NCBI RefSeq assembly: GCF_002441715.1
Contig: NZ_JXJX01000002.1
Span: 140,104-204,103 of the forward strand
DNA: 64,000 bases
Reading direction: 5' to 3'
DNA from: Pseudolactococcus plantarum
GTDB taxonomy: Bacteria > Bacillota > Bacilli > Lactobacillales > Streptococcaceae
In this document: piece by piece, positions 1 through 8,682 of the stretch
How positions within the stretch are numbered: the first letter of the stretch is position 1
Layout of the letters: the number at the start of each line of letters is the position of its first letter
Position numbers and translations under genes: made by a program
Notes under the pieces: model-generated
The model's database searches: none
What the model saw: only the letters and a program-made list of their open reading frames with translations
Told to the model about the DNA's origin: nothing

Positions 1-46
1 TGCTGTTATGTTCATAACCTATCCAAAGACCAGGTTATGTCTTTAC
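1..46 (-). other. 3' flank of murJ-like gene with dyad symmetry
   Basis: Arms CATAACCT and AGGTTATG can pair here, and a second small dyad (GTTATG-TT-CATAAC) overlaps it. No T-run follows on the minus strand, so this is a weak terminator candidate or a processing hairpin for the gene that ends at 47. Confidence 0.3.
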
Positions 47-1675
47 TTAAATATGTAAGCGTCGTCTAATGGCAGTTCCCTTGTCACCAAATAATTTTTC
101 TAAATAGCCTAGTTTAGCAGCCATGACTAAATACGCAACAAAGCCAACACCACCGGCTAGTACGATTGTCAAAATCGTTTTATCTGGTAATACCACTTTA
201 ACAAAACTCATAATAACTGACATGATTAAAGTCATCACCAAAATACCCAGTACACCACGATAAGTGACTTTGATTGAGAATTGTGTCACTTGTTGAATCT
301 TACGGATAAATAAGTAAATACCAACACCAAAAGCAATCGTGGTTGCAATCATAGGACCATATACTTCAAAAAATAGAATTGCAGGGATTTGAAGGATAAG
401 TTTGATAGCTAATGTAACGCCAAAGTATTTCATCGCTGTTCTACTATGATGCAAGGCTTGCAACATAGGAGAAAGCATGGCATAACTCGCCAATAAAATA
501 CTCTGTAAAAAGGCAAAAACAAACAAATTCAGTTGGAGTTGACTAGGTGCTACATAAAATAAGGTATGGATTTGACGCGCTAATAAACTTAAGCCGACGA
601 CCACCGGTATCATGAAGACTGAAAATAATTGGATACTAAAACTGATTAATTGCCCTGTCTCTTTTTGATTACCCTTCACATAAGCCGAGGTAACCAATGG
701 GATACTAACGCCACCTAAGGTCGTTGCAACCCCAAGTAAGACCATCGTCAATTTATCTGAATTAGCCGAGAAATAGGCAAAAAATACTTTTAATTGTGTA
801 TCTGAATAATTCGAAATCCAACGCATAATATGCGGAAAAGTCGACTGATCAATTAATTTAAAAATTTGGATTGCCGATCCGATGATAATAAACGGAATTG
901 CTTGTCTTAATGTTTCTACTAAGAGATGAAGTCCATCTACTTGTCGATGCGTTTCACCAGGATTGAGAATTTTCTCGAAGTCTCCTTGCTTCATTAAAGA
1001 TAAAACTAATACGATAAAACTTGCGATCATCCCTATAAACGCTGCAGTCGTAGACTGTGTCACAGCGGCTACCCAATCACCAGAGCCAATTTTCATAATC
1101 ATAAATGCCGTAACTAGCATCCAGATGACACGAACAACCTGTTCCAACAACTGACTTAGTGCATAGGGTCTCATATCATTAATCCCTTGAAAATACCCTC
1201 GCATCACTGACATAGCTGGAAAAACCAAAACTCCTAACGATAAACTTTTCATCACAGGTATCAGTTCTGCACCACCACCTAACAAATCAGCAAAAAATGG
1301 TGCAAGTAAATAGAGTATTGCAGCAAACACAACACCCATGATCAACATGAAAAATAGCATCTGCCTCACTAAACGATAAGACATATTTTTATCATCTAGT
1401 GTGTTATATTTGGCCACTTCTCTAGAGATCGCTACAGGAATACCTGCCGTTGATATCAATAAAAAGAGTGCATAAACGTTATAGCCCATAGAGAAAACAG
1501 CATTCGCCTGATCGCCATGAGTCCCCATCCAAGCATACCATGGAATCAAATAAACGACACCCAGTATTTTCGACAAGAAATCGGCACCTGTTCGCCAAAA
1601 AGCACCCACCAACATCGTATTCTGTTGGTTTCGTGAACTAGCGCCTTCTTCTGTTTCAAAATCTGTATTATTCAT
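47..1675 (-). CDS. MurJ/YtgP-like lipid II flippase (MOP superfamily)
   Basis: A 542-residue polytopic membrane protein with about 14 hydrophobic segments. It matches the polysaccharide-biosynthesis / YtgP branch of the MOP flippases, which in streptococci supplies MurJ activity and moves lipid II across the membrane for peptidoglycan synthesis. The N-terminus has a short soluble tail, then the first helix near residues 22-45. The family-typical segment around GYFQGINDMRPYALSQLLEQ lies near residues 160-180. Length is normal and the gene is intact. It ends 15 bp before the era start side, and both are read leftward. The family call is firm; the exact substrate is inferred from streptococcal relatives. 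Confidence 0.85.
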   Translation of the reverse strand: MNNTDFETEEGASSRNQQNTMLVGAFWRTGADFLSKILGVVYLIPWYAWMGTHGDQANAVFSMGYNVYALFLLISTAGIPVAISREVAKYNTLDDKNMSYRLVRQMLFFMLIMGVVFAAILYLLAPFFADLLGGGAELIPVMKSLSLGVLVFPAMSVMRGYFQGINDMRPYALSQLLEQVVRVIWMLVTAFMIMKIGSGDWVAAVTQSTTAAFIGMIASFIVLVLSLMKQGDFEKILNPGETHRQVDGLHLLVETLRQAIPFIIIGSAIQIFKLIDQSTFPHIMRWISNYSDTQLKVFFAYFSANSDKLTMVLLGVATTLGGVSIPLVTSAYVKGNQKETGQLISFSIQLFSVFMIPVVVGLSLLARQIHTLFYVAPSQLQLNLFVFAFLQSILLASYAMLSPMLQALHHSRTAMKYFGVTLAIKLILQIPAILFFEVYGPMIATTIAFGVGIYLFIRKIQQVTQFSIKVTYRGVLGILVMTLIMSVIMSFVKVVLPDKTILTIVLAGGVGFVAYLVMAAKLGYLEKLFGDKGTAIRRRLHI

Positions 1676-1689
1676 TTATTATGTTATCC

Positions 1690-2589
1690 TTAAAAATCGT
1701 CTTTACGATAGCCCATTGCATGGATATCAACTTTTTTATCTCGCCAATTAGACTTGATTTTAACCCAAGTCTCCAGATAGACTTTATCGCCAAGCATCAG
1801 TTCAATATCACGACGTGCCATTTTACCGACCTTACGTATCATATCTCCGCCCTTACCAAGGATAATACCCTTTTGGCTTTTGCGTTCAACATATATCGTC
1901 GCCATAATGTGGACTTTGTTAGTCTCTTCATCACGTTTCATCGAATCAACTGTTACAGCGATAGAATGTGGAATCTCTTCACGTGTTAAAATCAATACTT
2001 TTTCACGAATCATCTCACCAACCAAGAAACGCTCTGGATGATCTGTAATCATATCATCTGGGAAATATTTAAACCCTTCTTCTAGATTATCTTTAAGAAT
2101 CGCAAGCAATCTATCTGTATTGTTGCCTTCTAGAGCAGAAATTGGGATGACTTCTTTGAAATCCATCTGTGTTCTAAAATCATCGATTTGAGCAAGTAAA
2201 CGATCAGGATGGACTTTATCGATTTTGTTGACCACTAAAATCACAGGGACTTTAGCTTGTTTAAGGCGCTCGATAATCATATTATCGCCTTTACCACGTG
2301 GTTCATCCGCAGGTACCATAAACAAAACTGTATCAACTTCACGCAAGGTAGAATAAGCAGATTCTACCATATAATCTCCTAAAGCATTATGAGGTTTATG
2401 AATACCTGGGGTATCAATAAAAACAATTTGTTCTGTTTCTGTTGTATAGATACCTTGTATCTTATTTCGTGTTGTTTGTGCTTTATCACTCATGATTGCA
2501 ATTTTTTGCCCCATAACGTGATTGAGTAATGTTGATTTACCAACATTTGGTCGGCCAATAATAGAGACGAATCCTGATTTAAATGTCAT
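1690..2589 (-). CDS. era: GTPase Era
   Basis: Era is an essential GTPase that binds 16S rRNA and acts in 30S subunit maturation. Visible G motifs are GRPNVGKST (G1), DTPGIH (G3) and NKID (G4). The C-terminal KH RNA-binding domain shows [17 protein letters not shown]. An in-frame upstream extension of 20 residues exists (to 2649), but it is lysine-rich and atypical. The ATG at 2589 gives the usual protein of about 299 residues starting MTFKSGF and follows a purine-rich AAGAAAG stretch, so it was chosen. The neighbouring flippase gene lies just downstream and could be co-transcribed. Confidence 0.95.
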   Translation of the reverse strand: MTFKSGFVSIIGRPNVGKSTLLNHVMGQKIAIMSDKAQTTRNKIQGIYTTETEQIVFIDTPGIHKPHNALGDYMVESAYSTLREVDTVLFMVPADEPRGKGDNMIIERLKQAKVPVILVVNKIDKVHPDRLLAQIDDFRTQMDFKEVIPISALEGNNTDRLLAILKDNLEEGFKYFPDDMITDHPERFLVGEMIREKVLILTREEIPHSIAVTVDSMKRDEETNKVHIMATIYVERKSQKGIILGKGGDMIRKVGKMARRDIELMLGDKVYLETWVKIKSNWRDKKVDIHAMGYRKDDF

Positions 2590-2719
2590 ATTTTTCTTTC
2601 TTTTGATGAGGTAATCTTGGTAATCATACCAACGACTGTACTTATTCATTTACTGTCCAAAAATGGACATAACTAAATTCATTATAACATAAAAAGCCGT
2701 TGCCGACTTTTCAATTCTG

Positions 2720-4279
2720 TTACTTATCACCCTTGTTACGGATTACGAAACCAGGTTTTTTTTCAGTTGCTTTAGGGTGTACTTTTTGTTTGTCTTTTTT
2801 GTAATAATCTTTTTTATTACGATCATCACGATCACGACCGCCACCACGTTTATCACGGTTATAGCCACCGCCACCACGACGGTCATTACGACCACGGCCA
2901 CCACGGTTACCACCGCGACCACCGCCACGACCACCTTCACCATTAAATGGTAATGGTTTTTCAGGGGCAATATCCACTTTAGGACGTGTATCTGGATCGC
3001 TAACTTTAGCTTGAAGTAACAATGAAACTAAAAGTTTAGGATCATACTCAGCTAATAATTGTTCAGCATCTCCATCAAATTTTGCTAACTTAGCAGAAAT
3101 TTTCTCATCAGTTAGATCACGTTTGATCTCATCAAATGCAACAGCAAGACTTGCTTGGTAAGCTTCTTCGCGTGTTGGTGGTTTCATGCCTTTCATTTCT
3201 TTTTTAGTCAAACGTTCAATCGCACGAAGGTAACCCATCTCGTTGTTTGATACAAAAGTAATAGACAAACCAGATTTACCAGCACGACCAGTACGACCAA
3301 TACGGTGAACGTATGATTCTTGATCTTGTGTGATGTCATAGTTATAGACATGTGTCACACCTGAAATGTCAAGACCACGTGCTGCAACGTCAGTCGCAAC
3401 AAGCACATCTAAGTTATCGTTTTTAAAATCACGTAGAACTGCTAAACGTTTTTGTTGTGCTAAATCGCCATGAATCCCTTCAGCACGGTAGCCTAGTAAT
3501 TTCAAACCACGTGTGATTTCATCAACACGACGTTTTGTACGACCAAAAACGATGGCTAATTCAGGTTTTTGAACATCGATCAAGCGAGTTAACACATCAA
3601 ATTTTTCAAATTCTTTTGTTTTAACAAAATATTGATCAATCAAATCTGACGTCATCTCTTTTGAGACAATCTTAATGTGCTGAGGATCTTTCATGAATTT
3701 CACACCAATTTTTTTAATTGCGTCAGGCATAGTTGCTGAGAATAATAATGTTTGGCGTGTTTCTGTTGGTGTTGCTTTGATAATGAACTCAAGGTCATCA
3801 ATAAAGCCCATGTTAAGCATTTCATCAGCTTCATCAAGGATTAATGTTTCGATATCCCCAAGTTGCAAAGCACGACGTTTAATCAAGTCAACCATACGTC
3901 CTGGTGTTCCCACGACAACGTGAGCGCCTGATTTAAGTGCTTTGATTTGTTTGTCAATACTTGCACCACCAAATACTGAGCGTACTTTAATGCCTTTATC
4001 GCGACCAAAGCGGAACAACTCTTCTTGAGATTGTACTGCAAGCTCACGTGTTGGTGCAATGACGATAGCTTGTAAGCCACCATTCACATCAATTTTATTG
4101 AGTGTCGGTAAACCAAATGCGGCTGTTTTACCAGTACCAGTTTGTGCTTGACCGATGACATCTTTACCTTCAAGTGCTAACATGATTGTTTGCTCTTGAA
4201 TAGGTGTAGGTGTTTCATAGCCAACTTTTGTGATTGCTGATAAAATGTCTTCTGATAAACCAAGTTCTGTAAATTTCAA
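2720..4279 (-). CDS. cshA: DEAD-box RNA helicase CshA
   Basis: An ATP-dependent RNA helicase of the CshA group, active in mRNA decay, ribosome assembly and cold adaptation. Motifs in order are AQTGTGKTAAF (I), PTRELAVQ (Ia), GTPGR (Ib), DEAD (II), SAT (III) and HRIGRTGR (VI). A long C-terminal tail rich in RGG/GGR repeats (about residues 440-490) is followed by a Lys-rich end, typical of RNA-binding tails. The start is set at TTG 4279. GGAG lies six bases upstream of it, inside the in-frame ATG GAG codons at 4291, and it gives the conserved beginning MKFTELGL. The leader is about 190 nt long and carries a terminator-like hairpin. Confidence 0.93.
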   Translation of the reverse strand: MKFTELGLSEDILSAITKVGYETPTPIQEQTIMLALEGKDVIGQAQTGTGKTAAFGLPTLNKIDVNGGLQAIVIAPTRELAVQSQEELFRFGRDKGIKVRSVFGGASIDKQIKALKSGAHVVVGTPGRMVDLIKRRALQLGDIETLILDEADEMLNMGFIDDLEFIIKATPTETRQTLLFSATMPDAIKKIGVKFMKDPQHIKIVSKEMTSDLIDQYFVKTKEFEKFDVLTRLIDVQKPELAIVFGRTKRRVDEITRGLKLLGYRAEGIHGDLAQQKRLAVLRDFKNDNLDVLVATDVAARGLDISGVTHVYNYDITQDQESYVHRIGRTGRAGKSGLSITFVSNNEMGYLRAIERLTKKEMKGMKPPTREEAYQASLAVAFDEIKRDLTDEKISAKLAKFDGDAEQLLAEYDPKLLVSLLLQAKVSDPDTRPKVDIAPEKPLPFNGEGGRGGGRGGNRGGRGRNDRRGGGGYNRDKRGGGRDRDDRNKKDYYKKDKQKVHPKATEKKPGFVIRNKGDK

Positions 4280-4480
4280 ATATATCTCCATTCAAATAAA
4301 AACGGAGTTTTCGGTTATTTTCTAGTTTTCTGTAAAAAGATGTGTCTCAACACATAGTTCAGATATCAATATCGTGATATAAAAAACTTGTTTGCATTTC
4401 AAGCAAACAAGCTTAAAACGCTAAATCCAAATACTCCATTACTTCATCATTGTCCCAATTGAACAACTTATTTAGTATAA
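4280..4480 (-). promoter_or_regulatory. cshA promoter and long 5' leader
   Basis: On the minus strand an extended -10 (TGTTATACT, core at 4474-4479) precedes about 190 nt of leader before the TTG start at 4279. No convincing -35 is seen, as expected for an extended -10. The leader contains the hairpin at 4381-4411. Long leaders are common for cold-induced helicase genes, so control at this level is likely, but the mechanism is not shown by sequence alone. Confidence 0.5.
4381..4411 (-). terminator. Intrinsic terminator inside the cshA leader (attenuator candidate)
   Basis: Nine-base perfect stem CTTGTTTGC / GCAAACAAG with a seven-base loop, followed on the minus strand by TTTTTT. It lies downstream of the predicted cshA promoter and upstream of its start codon, so it should truncate part of the transcripts. 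Confidence 0.6.
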
Positions 4481-4633
4481 CATATTTTGGATTGAATTAG
4501 TAGGTGGATATTTGGGAATACGTTTTCACGCAAATAAAATGCGTACGCCTTTGCGTTTCACTCAATACGTCAACTAGTTCAGATTGACTGATAACAGGAT
4601 ATTTTTTTGTTCATCATATCGATGCAAAATAAA

Positions 4634-4664
4634 AAAACTCATAACTTGCGTTATCAGTTCTTCT
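4634..4664 (-). terminator. Terminator of the repeat lipoprotein gene
   Basis: Minus-strand stem ACTGATAAC / GTTATGAGT with a GCAA loop and one mismatch, followed by seven T. It lies directly after the stop codon at 4674. Confidence 0.7.
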
Positions 4665-4673
4665 TTATATCAA

Positions 4674-5702
4674 TTATTGCACTTGCCAATGATAGCCAGC
4701 AGGTAAGCTCCCACCAGGGTGAATGATATGACTATGACCTTTTCTAGTTTGCCATGTGTAGCCATTTTCTATCGCCCACTTATCACTTGCAGTCGTATTG
4801 ATGTTACCTGAATTAGCCACTGATGCTGATGCTGATGCTGATGTTGATGCTTGGGCTACTTGCTCGGCGGCTTTTTTTTCTGCCTCAGCTTTTGCTTGAG
4901 CTGCCTGCTCAGCGGCCTTTTTTTCTGCCTCAGCTTTTGCTTGGGCTGCTTGCTCGGCAGCTTTTTTTTCTGCCTCAGCTTTTGCTTGTGCGGCCTGCTC
5001 AGCGGCCTTTTTTTCTGCCTCAGCTTTTGCCTGTGCGGCTTTTTGTTGTGCTTCATTGGCCTTGGTATTTTCAATAACTTTACTTGTTTGTGATTGTAAA
5101 TCATCAATATACGTGAAAGCATCAGCTACATCTTTAGCTTTTTTTACTTTATCTAAAAGACTAACTAAATTTGACTTATCTGTTTGCTGAATGTATGGAC
5201 TGTTAATTGCTTGTGTCGCCTGATTTTTGACAGTGTCAACAACTTGTGTCCTACCTTTAGATAAAGCAGTCTGACATGATGTATAGTACGTATTATAATT
5301 GCTAAACTCGTGAGATTCAGAAATCAGTTTGTCTAAACTCTTTTTATTTGCTTGATCAATTGCCACATTTTTTTCAAGCTGGGTCATTGCAGCTACATCA
5401 TCAGAAACTGATTTAGATTTTTCTTTAAGCGGTTTTAATACACTTTTTAATTTACTTGTTTCATCCGTTAACTTTGATTTTGAAGTAGATGTTTCAATTT
5501 CTTTCGCATGCTTTAATTCTTTTTGCAAAGTTGCCTGGTCATCTTTTGATAAATAATCTATTTCCTTAGATGCTTTGTCAACTTTTTCAATCTGACTTTC
5601 TAAATCAGATTGAAGCCCTCTCACATCATTTGAACAGCCAAAAGTTGCAAAACTAAACAAAAGCACACTAGTTGCTAATAAATTCCTAATTTTTTTATTC
5701 AT
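4674..5702 (-). CDS. Putative lipoprotein with coiled-coil and Ala-Glu-Lys repeats
   Basis: A protein of 342 residues. The N-terminus (MNKKIRNLLATSVLLFSF...) is a signal peptide ending FATFGC, a slightly unusual lipobox, so lipidation at the Cys is likely but not certain. A long charged, probably coiled-coil region follows. Four near-identical 15-residue repeats (AAEQAAQAKAEAEKK type) form a TolA-like rigid stalk, then comes a Ser-Ala linker. A compact C-terminal domain of about 40 residues is rich in Trp, His, Gly and Tyr; it is not recognised. The start at 5702 was chosen over 5750 because AGGA precedes it and the signal peptide begins there. It lies 66 bp after an ABC exporter permease and may be exported or expressed with it. 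Confidence 0.7.
   Translation of the reverse strand: MNKKIRNLLATSVLLFSFATFGCSNDVRGLQSDLESQIEKVDKASKEIDYLSKDDQATLQKELKHAKEIETSTSKSKLTDETSKLKSVLKPLKEKSKSVSDDVAAMTQLEKNVAIDQANKKSLDKLISESHEFSNYNTYYTSCQTALSKGRTQVVDTVKNQATQAINSPYIQQTDKSNLVSLLDKVKKAKDVADAFTYIDDLQSQTSKVIENTKANEAQQKAAQAKAEAEKKAAEQAAQAKAEAEKKAAEQAAQAKAEAEKKAAEQAAQAKAEAEKKAAEQVAQASTSASASASVANSGNINTTASDKWAIENGYTWQTRKGHSHIIHPGGSLPAGYHWQVQ
4861..5040. repeat. Four tandem 45-bp repeats
   Basis: Exact 45-bp period: copies at 4861-4905, 4906-4950, 4951-4995 and 4996-5040, differing by a few bases. Each encodes one 15-residue Ala/Glu/Lys/Gln unit, and copies 1/3 and 2/4 resemble each other most. A shorter 6-bp repeat (TGATGC type, about 4822-4850) encodes Ser-Ala dipeptides next to it. 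Confidence 0.95.
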
Positions 5703-5768
5703 TTCATATTTTCCTAATAAAATTGTAACTAATATCATATAGTATGTCAATATACTAGGAGCGCATTG

Positions 5769-6629
5769 TTATAGGTTTTTTTTATTTATTTTTAAAATAA
5801 TGACTGAACCTATTAATAAACCTAAGGTAGCAAATAATAAGATGATACTCTCTGAAACTACTGTCGTCAACTGTCCACTTAGAGATAGCCCAATGCCAAA
5901 ATCAGCTTTAAAGTCTAATAGCTTATCTGGGCTTAATGGTGCAAACGTAATTTTAAGCTGATCAGCTAATAATATATGCCTAAAAAGAGACGCACTGTAA
6001 GCACCTGGATAACACTTGATGATGGTTTGGCCGATTTCTGGTAATGCACGCATGGGAATATACACACCAGATAGGAAACCGGATAAAGTCCCGATAATGG
6101 TCCCAAGCGATGTTAAACTTGAGCTCTTTTTAACTCCACTCAATAGTATCAAGCTTAACGCAGCACTGACTAGACTGTTTAAGATAATGGCTAGAGTTGT
6201 CAGCAATACTTGGTACAGAGAAAACCCAATCCCATCTACTGCACTTAAGATCCCAAAACCAATCATGAATACTGCGATTTGCATCAGTATTCCAATGATA
6301 ACACTTGAGAAAAAGTAGCCAAGATACACCGATAGTCTACTTGTTTGCGTCAAACGAAATGCACGCATCCGTCCAGTTGTCTTGTCAACAACTAATTGGG
6401 TCATGGCTTGAAAAGTCGTTGTCATCCCCGTCACCGACAGTAAGCCCGCAAGTAACCAGATATCTGCAAACTGTGCGCCTTCTTTTAGTGATTTAAGTGA
6501 CTCAGTATAATTTTGCTTTAAAAATGCGAAATACAAAACAAGAATAATCAGAGAGCTTAATAGCGAGAAAAAAATCGTTGTTTTTTCTTTAAAATATAAA
6601 TTTAAGTTACGACTGATAATGGTGGTCAT
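5769..6629 (-). CDS. ABC-2 type transporter permease
   Basis: A 286-residue membrane protein with about six hydrophobic helices and the ABC-2 exporter layout: an N-terminal helix (FFSLLSSLIILVLYFAFL), a large external loop, four clustered helices, then a last helix near the C-terminus. It overlaps the upstream ATPase gene by four bases (ATGA), so the two are translationally coupled and form one exporter. The substrate cannot be told; related DrrAB-type systems export drugs, peptides or lipids. Confidence 0.85.
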   Translation of the reverse strand: MTTIISRNLNLYFKEKTTIFFSLLSSLIILVLYFAFLKQNYTESLKSLKEGAQFADIWLLAGLLSVTGMTTTFQAMTQLVVDKTTGRMRAFRLTQTSRLSVYLGYFFSSVIIGILMQIAVFMIGFGILSAVDGIGFSLYQVLLTTLAIILNSLVSAALSLILLSGVKKSSSLTSLGTIIGTLSGFLSGVYIPMRALPEIGQTIIKCYPGAYSASLFRHILLADQLKITFAPLSPDKLLDFKADFGIGLSLSGQLTTVVSESIILLFATLGLLIGSVIILKINKKNL

Positions 6630-7519
6630 GATATCATCTCCTTACCTGTTAATGCGACAAATACATCGTTCATCGTGCCTTGTTGGTAGCTAAATTTTTC
6701 AACAAATGGTTGAATATCACACAATAGTTTGATCGCTGTTTGCGCATTAGGACATGGTAAGCTTAACGGCAATTGCTCATCTTTTAGTCCTAATATGTTA
6801 CAAATACTACTTAACTCTCCCGACTCGATTGTTAATATTTCTTGTGTATAGCGTTGTATCAACTCTTTTGCAGACCCATTAGCAATAATCTCACCGCTAT
6901 TAATGATATAAACATTGTCGGCAACATTTGTCTCTTCCAAGTAATGCGTGGTCAAGACGATCGTCATGGCTTCTTTTACTTTCATGTTTTGTAAGACTTC
7001 CCAGATAGCCAGTCGTGTCTGAATGTCTAACCCAGTTGTTGGCTCATCTAAAAATAGAATTTCTGGTTGGTGCAAAACACTGACCGCAATATCCACTCGT
7101 CGCTTTTGTCCCCCAGATAACTGGCTCACTGGTTGTTTTAAAATCCCCGTCAAACTGGTTAAGGTGATGACCTCATCAATGCGATCTTGAGAAATATTTT
7201 TGTATAATCCAGCTTGAATAGACAGATTTTGTTTTACACTTAAGGCTTCGTCTAACACACTGTTTTGAAAAACAATACCAATTTTTGGTCTCACTTGTCT
7301 CAAATGCTCTTGGATAGCTAACCCATCATAGTAAATGTCGCCGCTCGTTGCTTGTGTTAGCGTTGAAAGCATGGCTATTGTTGTTGACTTCCCTGCCCCA
7401 TTTGGACCTAAAATCGCCGTAAAACTACCTTTTTCGATGCTTAAATCAACTTGATTAACAACTTGTTTCGTTCCATACGTTTTGGATAACTTTTTAACAA
7501 CTAAGACTTTTTCATTCAT
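6626..7519 (-). CDS. ABC transporter ATP-binding protein (DrrA-like)
   Basis: A nucleotide-binding subunit. Walker A is LGPNGAGKSTTIA (about residues 36-48), the signature is LSGGQKRRVDIA, Walker B is ILFLDEP, and the H-loop is TTH. A C-terminal extension of about 80 residues is typical of the DrrA family. Three in-frame starts cluster at 7528 (GTG), 7525 and 7519; ATG 7519 was chosen because AAAGGAG lies eight bases upstream, whereas the others are too close to it. It is downstream of a LytTR/DUF3021 pair, which often sits beside such exporters and may regulate this one. Confidence 0.85.
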   Translation of the reverse strand: MNEKVLVVKKLSKTYGTKQVVNQVDLSIEKGSFTAILGPNGAGKSTTIAMLSTLTQATSGDIYYDGLAIQEHLRQVRPKIGIVFQNSVLDEALSVKQNLSIQAGLYKNISQDRIDEVITLTSLTGILKQPVSQLSGGQKRRVDIAVSVLHQPEILFLDEPTTGLDIQTRLAIWEVLQNMKVKEAMTIVLTTHYLEETNVADNVYIINSGEIIANGSAKELIQRYTQEILTIESGELSSICNILGLKDEQLPLSLPCPNAQTAIKLLCDIQPFVEKFSYQQGTMNDVFVALTGKEMIS

Positions 7520-7664
7520 CACCATCACTCCTTTTAACGCTATGTTGATGCTAGTTTATCAAAGTCTAGTGCCAAAAAATAGAGCAGATGACCTAAGGAG
7601 TCAAAATTGCTTACTAACATGCAGTAACATGACCTGACTAAGTCCCTTTTACAGCTTTAAGATA

Positions 7665-7702
7665 CAAAAAAAGCCACAATCTGAGTTGCGCCTTTTTTAC
7701 TG
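7665..7702 (-). terminator. Probable terminator after the DUF3021 gene
   Basis: An imperfect minus-strand hairpin (GCGCAA paired with TTGTGGC, with a bulge) is followed by seven T. It separates the LytTR/DUF3021 pair from the ABC exporter genes. Confidence 0.45.
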
Positions 7703-7723
7703 ATAGGTATAGATACAATACTG

Positions 7724-8131
7724 TCACTGTAGATCATCCGATTGTTCTGCTTCTTTTGCAGCTTCTTTCAAAATTTCTAACTGTTGGTTCATTTTTTTTG
7801 CAGTCTGGCTATTTAATTCATAATTAGCAACAATTAGCCCTATGGTTAACACTCCTGACATAACTAAATCCAATATGGATAATTCCCAGCCAAATAACTT
7901 ACTACCTATATATACAATACCTAATACACCAAATACCGTCAGTATATTACCAAAGTCAGCCGTGACATAGTATAAAAACACGTTACAAAAAAGTGTACAT
8001 GCCGCACAAACAACCATTAATGATAGAATGGCAGCGTTATTATACACAACACCTGATAACATATTGACAAACATCATCACAAATGTCGCCATTGAAAAAG
8101 TCGCAAAGTGGACTAAAAGCTTTTGCTTCAT
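7724..8131 (-). CDS. DUF3021 family membrane protein
   Basis: A 135-residue protein with four predicted membrane helices (starting near residues 8, 33, 62 and 88) and a charged cytoplasmic C-terminal tail rich in Glu and Lys. It matches the DUF3021 family. It follows the LytTR gene by eight bases, an arrangement seen repeatedly in Firmicutes. By analogy with streptococcal LytTR regulatory systems, where a membrane protein restrains its LytTR partner, it may be the membrane sensor or inhibitor of that regulator. That role is inferred from organisation only. Confidence 0.75.
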   Translation of the reverse strand: MKQKLLVHFATFSMATFVMMFVNMLSGVVYNNAAILSLMVVCAACTLFCNVFLYYVTADFGNILTVFGVLGIVYIGSKLFGWELSILDLVMSGVLTIGLIVANYELNSQTAKKMNQQLEILKEAAKEAEQSDDLQ

Positions 8132-8139
8132 AATATTAC

Positions 8140-8586
8140 CTATCCTTTCATTCCTAATATTCTTTTTAATGCTGGCACATAGTTCCGTGAAATCTTGACA
8201 CGCTCCTGATTTTCAAGTTCTGCCTCAAATCGACCACTTAAGGTTGGATAAATCACATGAATCTGCTTGACATTCAAAATCATTGATTTGGAAATCCTTA
8301 TAAATTGATGCGTGGATAATTTTTCTTCTAATTGATAAAGTTTTTCTCTGACTTCAAACACATCATCTGTTGTATAGGCAAAGGTTTTTTTATCTACTGA
8401 TTCAAAATACAAAATATGTTTTGGTAATACTCTATACTTTTTGTCACCTTTATGTAAGATCATCTCAAGCAACTTATCTGTTTTCAATCGATCAATTAAC
8501 TCCTGGTGCTCAGCGGTTAATTCATGGAGTTGAAAAATAATTTGCTCAGTTCTTGTTTTTGGGATCATCTCTAGTTTAATTTTCAA
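8140..8586 (-). CDS. LytTR DNA-binding transcriptional regulator
   Basis: A 148-residue protein whose C-terminal two thirds (about residues 45-147) form a LytTR domain. Typical elements are ILYFESVDKKTFAYT, the FIRISKSMILNVKQI core, and RVKISRNYVPALKRIL at the end. There is no receiver domain, only a short helical N-terminus, so it is not a classic two-component regulator. It forms a pair with the downstream DUF3021 membrane protein, and the exporter just beyond is a plausible target. Confidence 0.85.
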   Translation of the reverse strand: MKIKLEMIPKTRTEQIIFQLHELTAEHQELIDRLKTDKLLEMILHKGDKKYRVLPKHILYFESVDKKTFAYTTDDVFEVREKLYQLEEKLSTHQFIRISKSMILNVKQIHVIYPTLSGRFEAELENQERVKISRNYVPALKRILGMKG

Positions 8587-8640
8587 AAAATCACCTCAGG
8601 TCCATAAGTTTATATGCGTAAGTAAGTAAAACGATGATTA

Positions 8641-8674
8641 AAAAAGATCCTACAATAAAGTAGAAGGATCTTCT
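8641..8674 (-). terminator. prfC terminator
   Basis: Minus-strand stem AAGATCCT / AGGATCTT around a loop of about a dozen bases, followed by a T-run. It lies just after the prfC stop codon. Confidence 0.75.
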
Positions 8675-8682
8675 TAACTTGT

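Noticed and set aside
1681-1989. Plus-strand open frame of 102 codons
   Set aside because: It is antisense to era and has no supporting signals.
4861-5040. Regular repeats that could suggest a CRISPR array
   Set aside because: The units are directly adjacent with no spacers and encode protein repeats in frame; long Leu/Phe-rich open frames on the other strand here are shadows.
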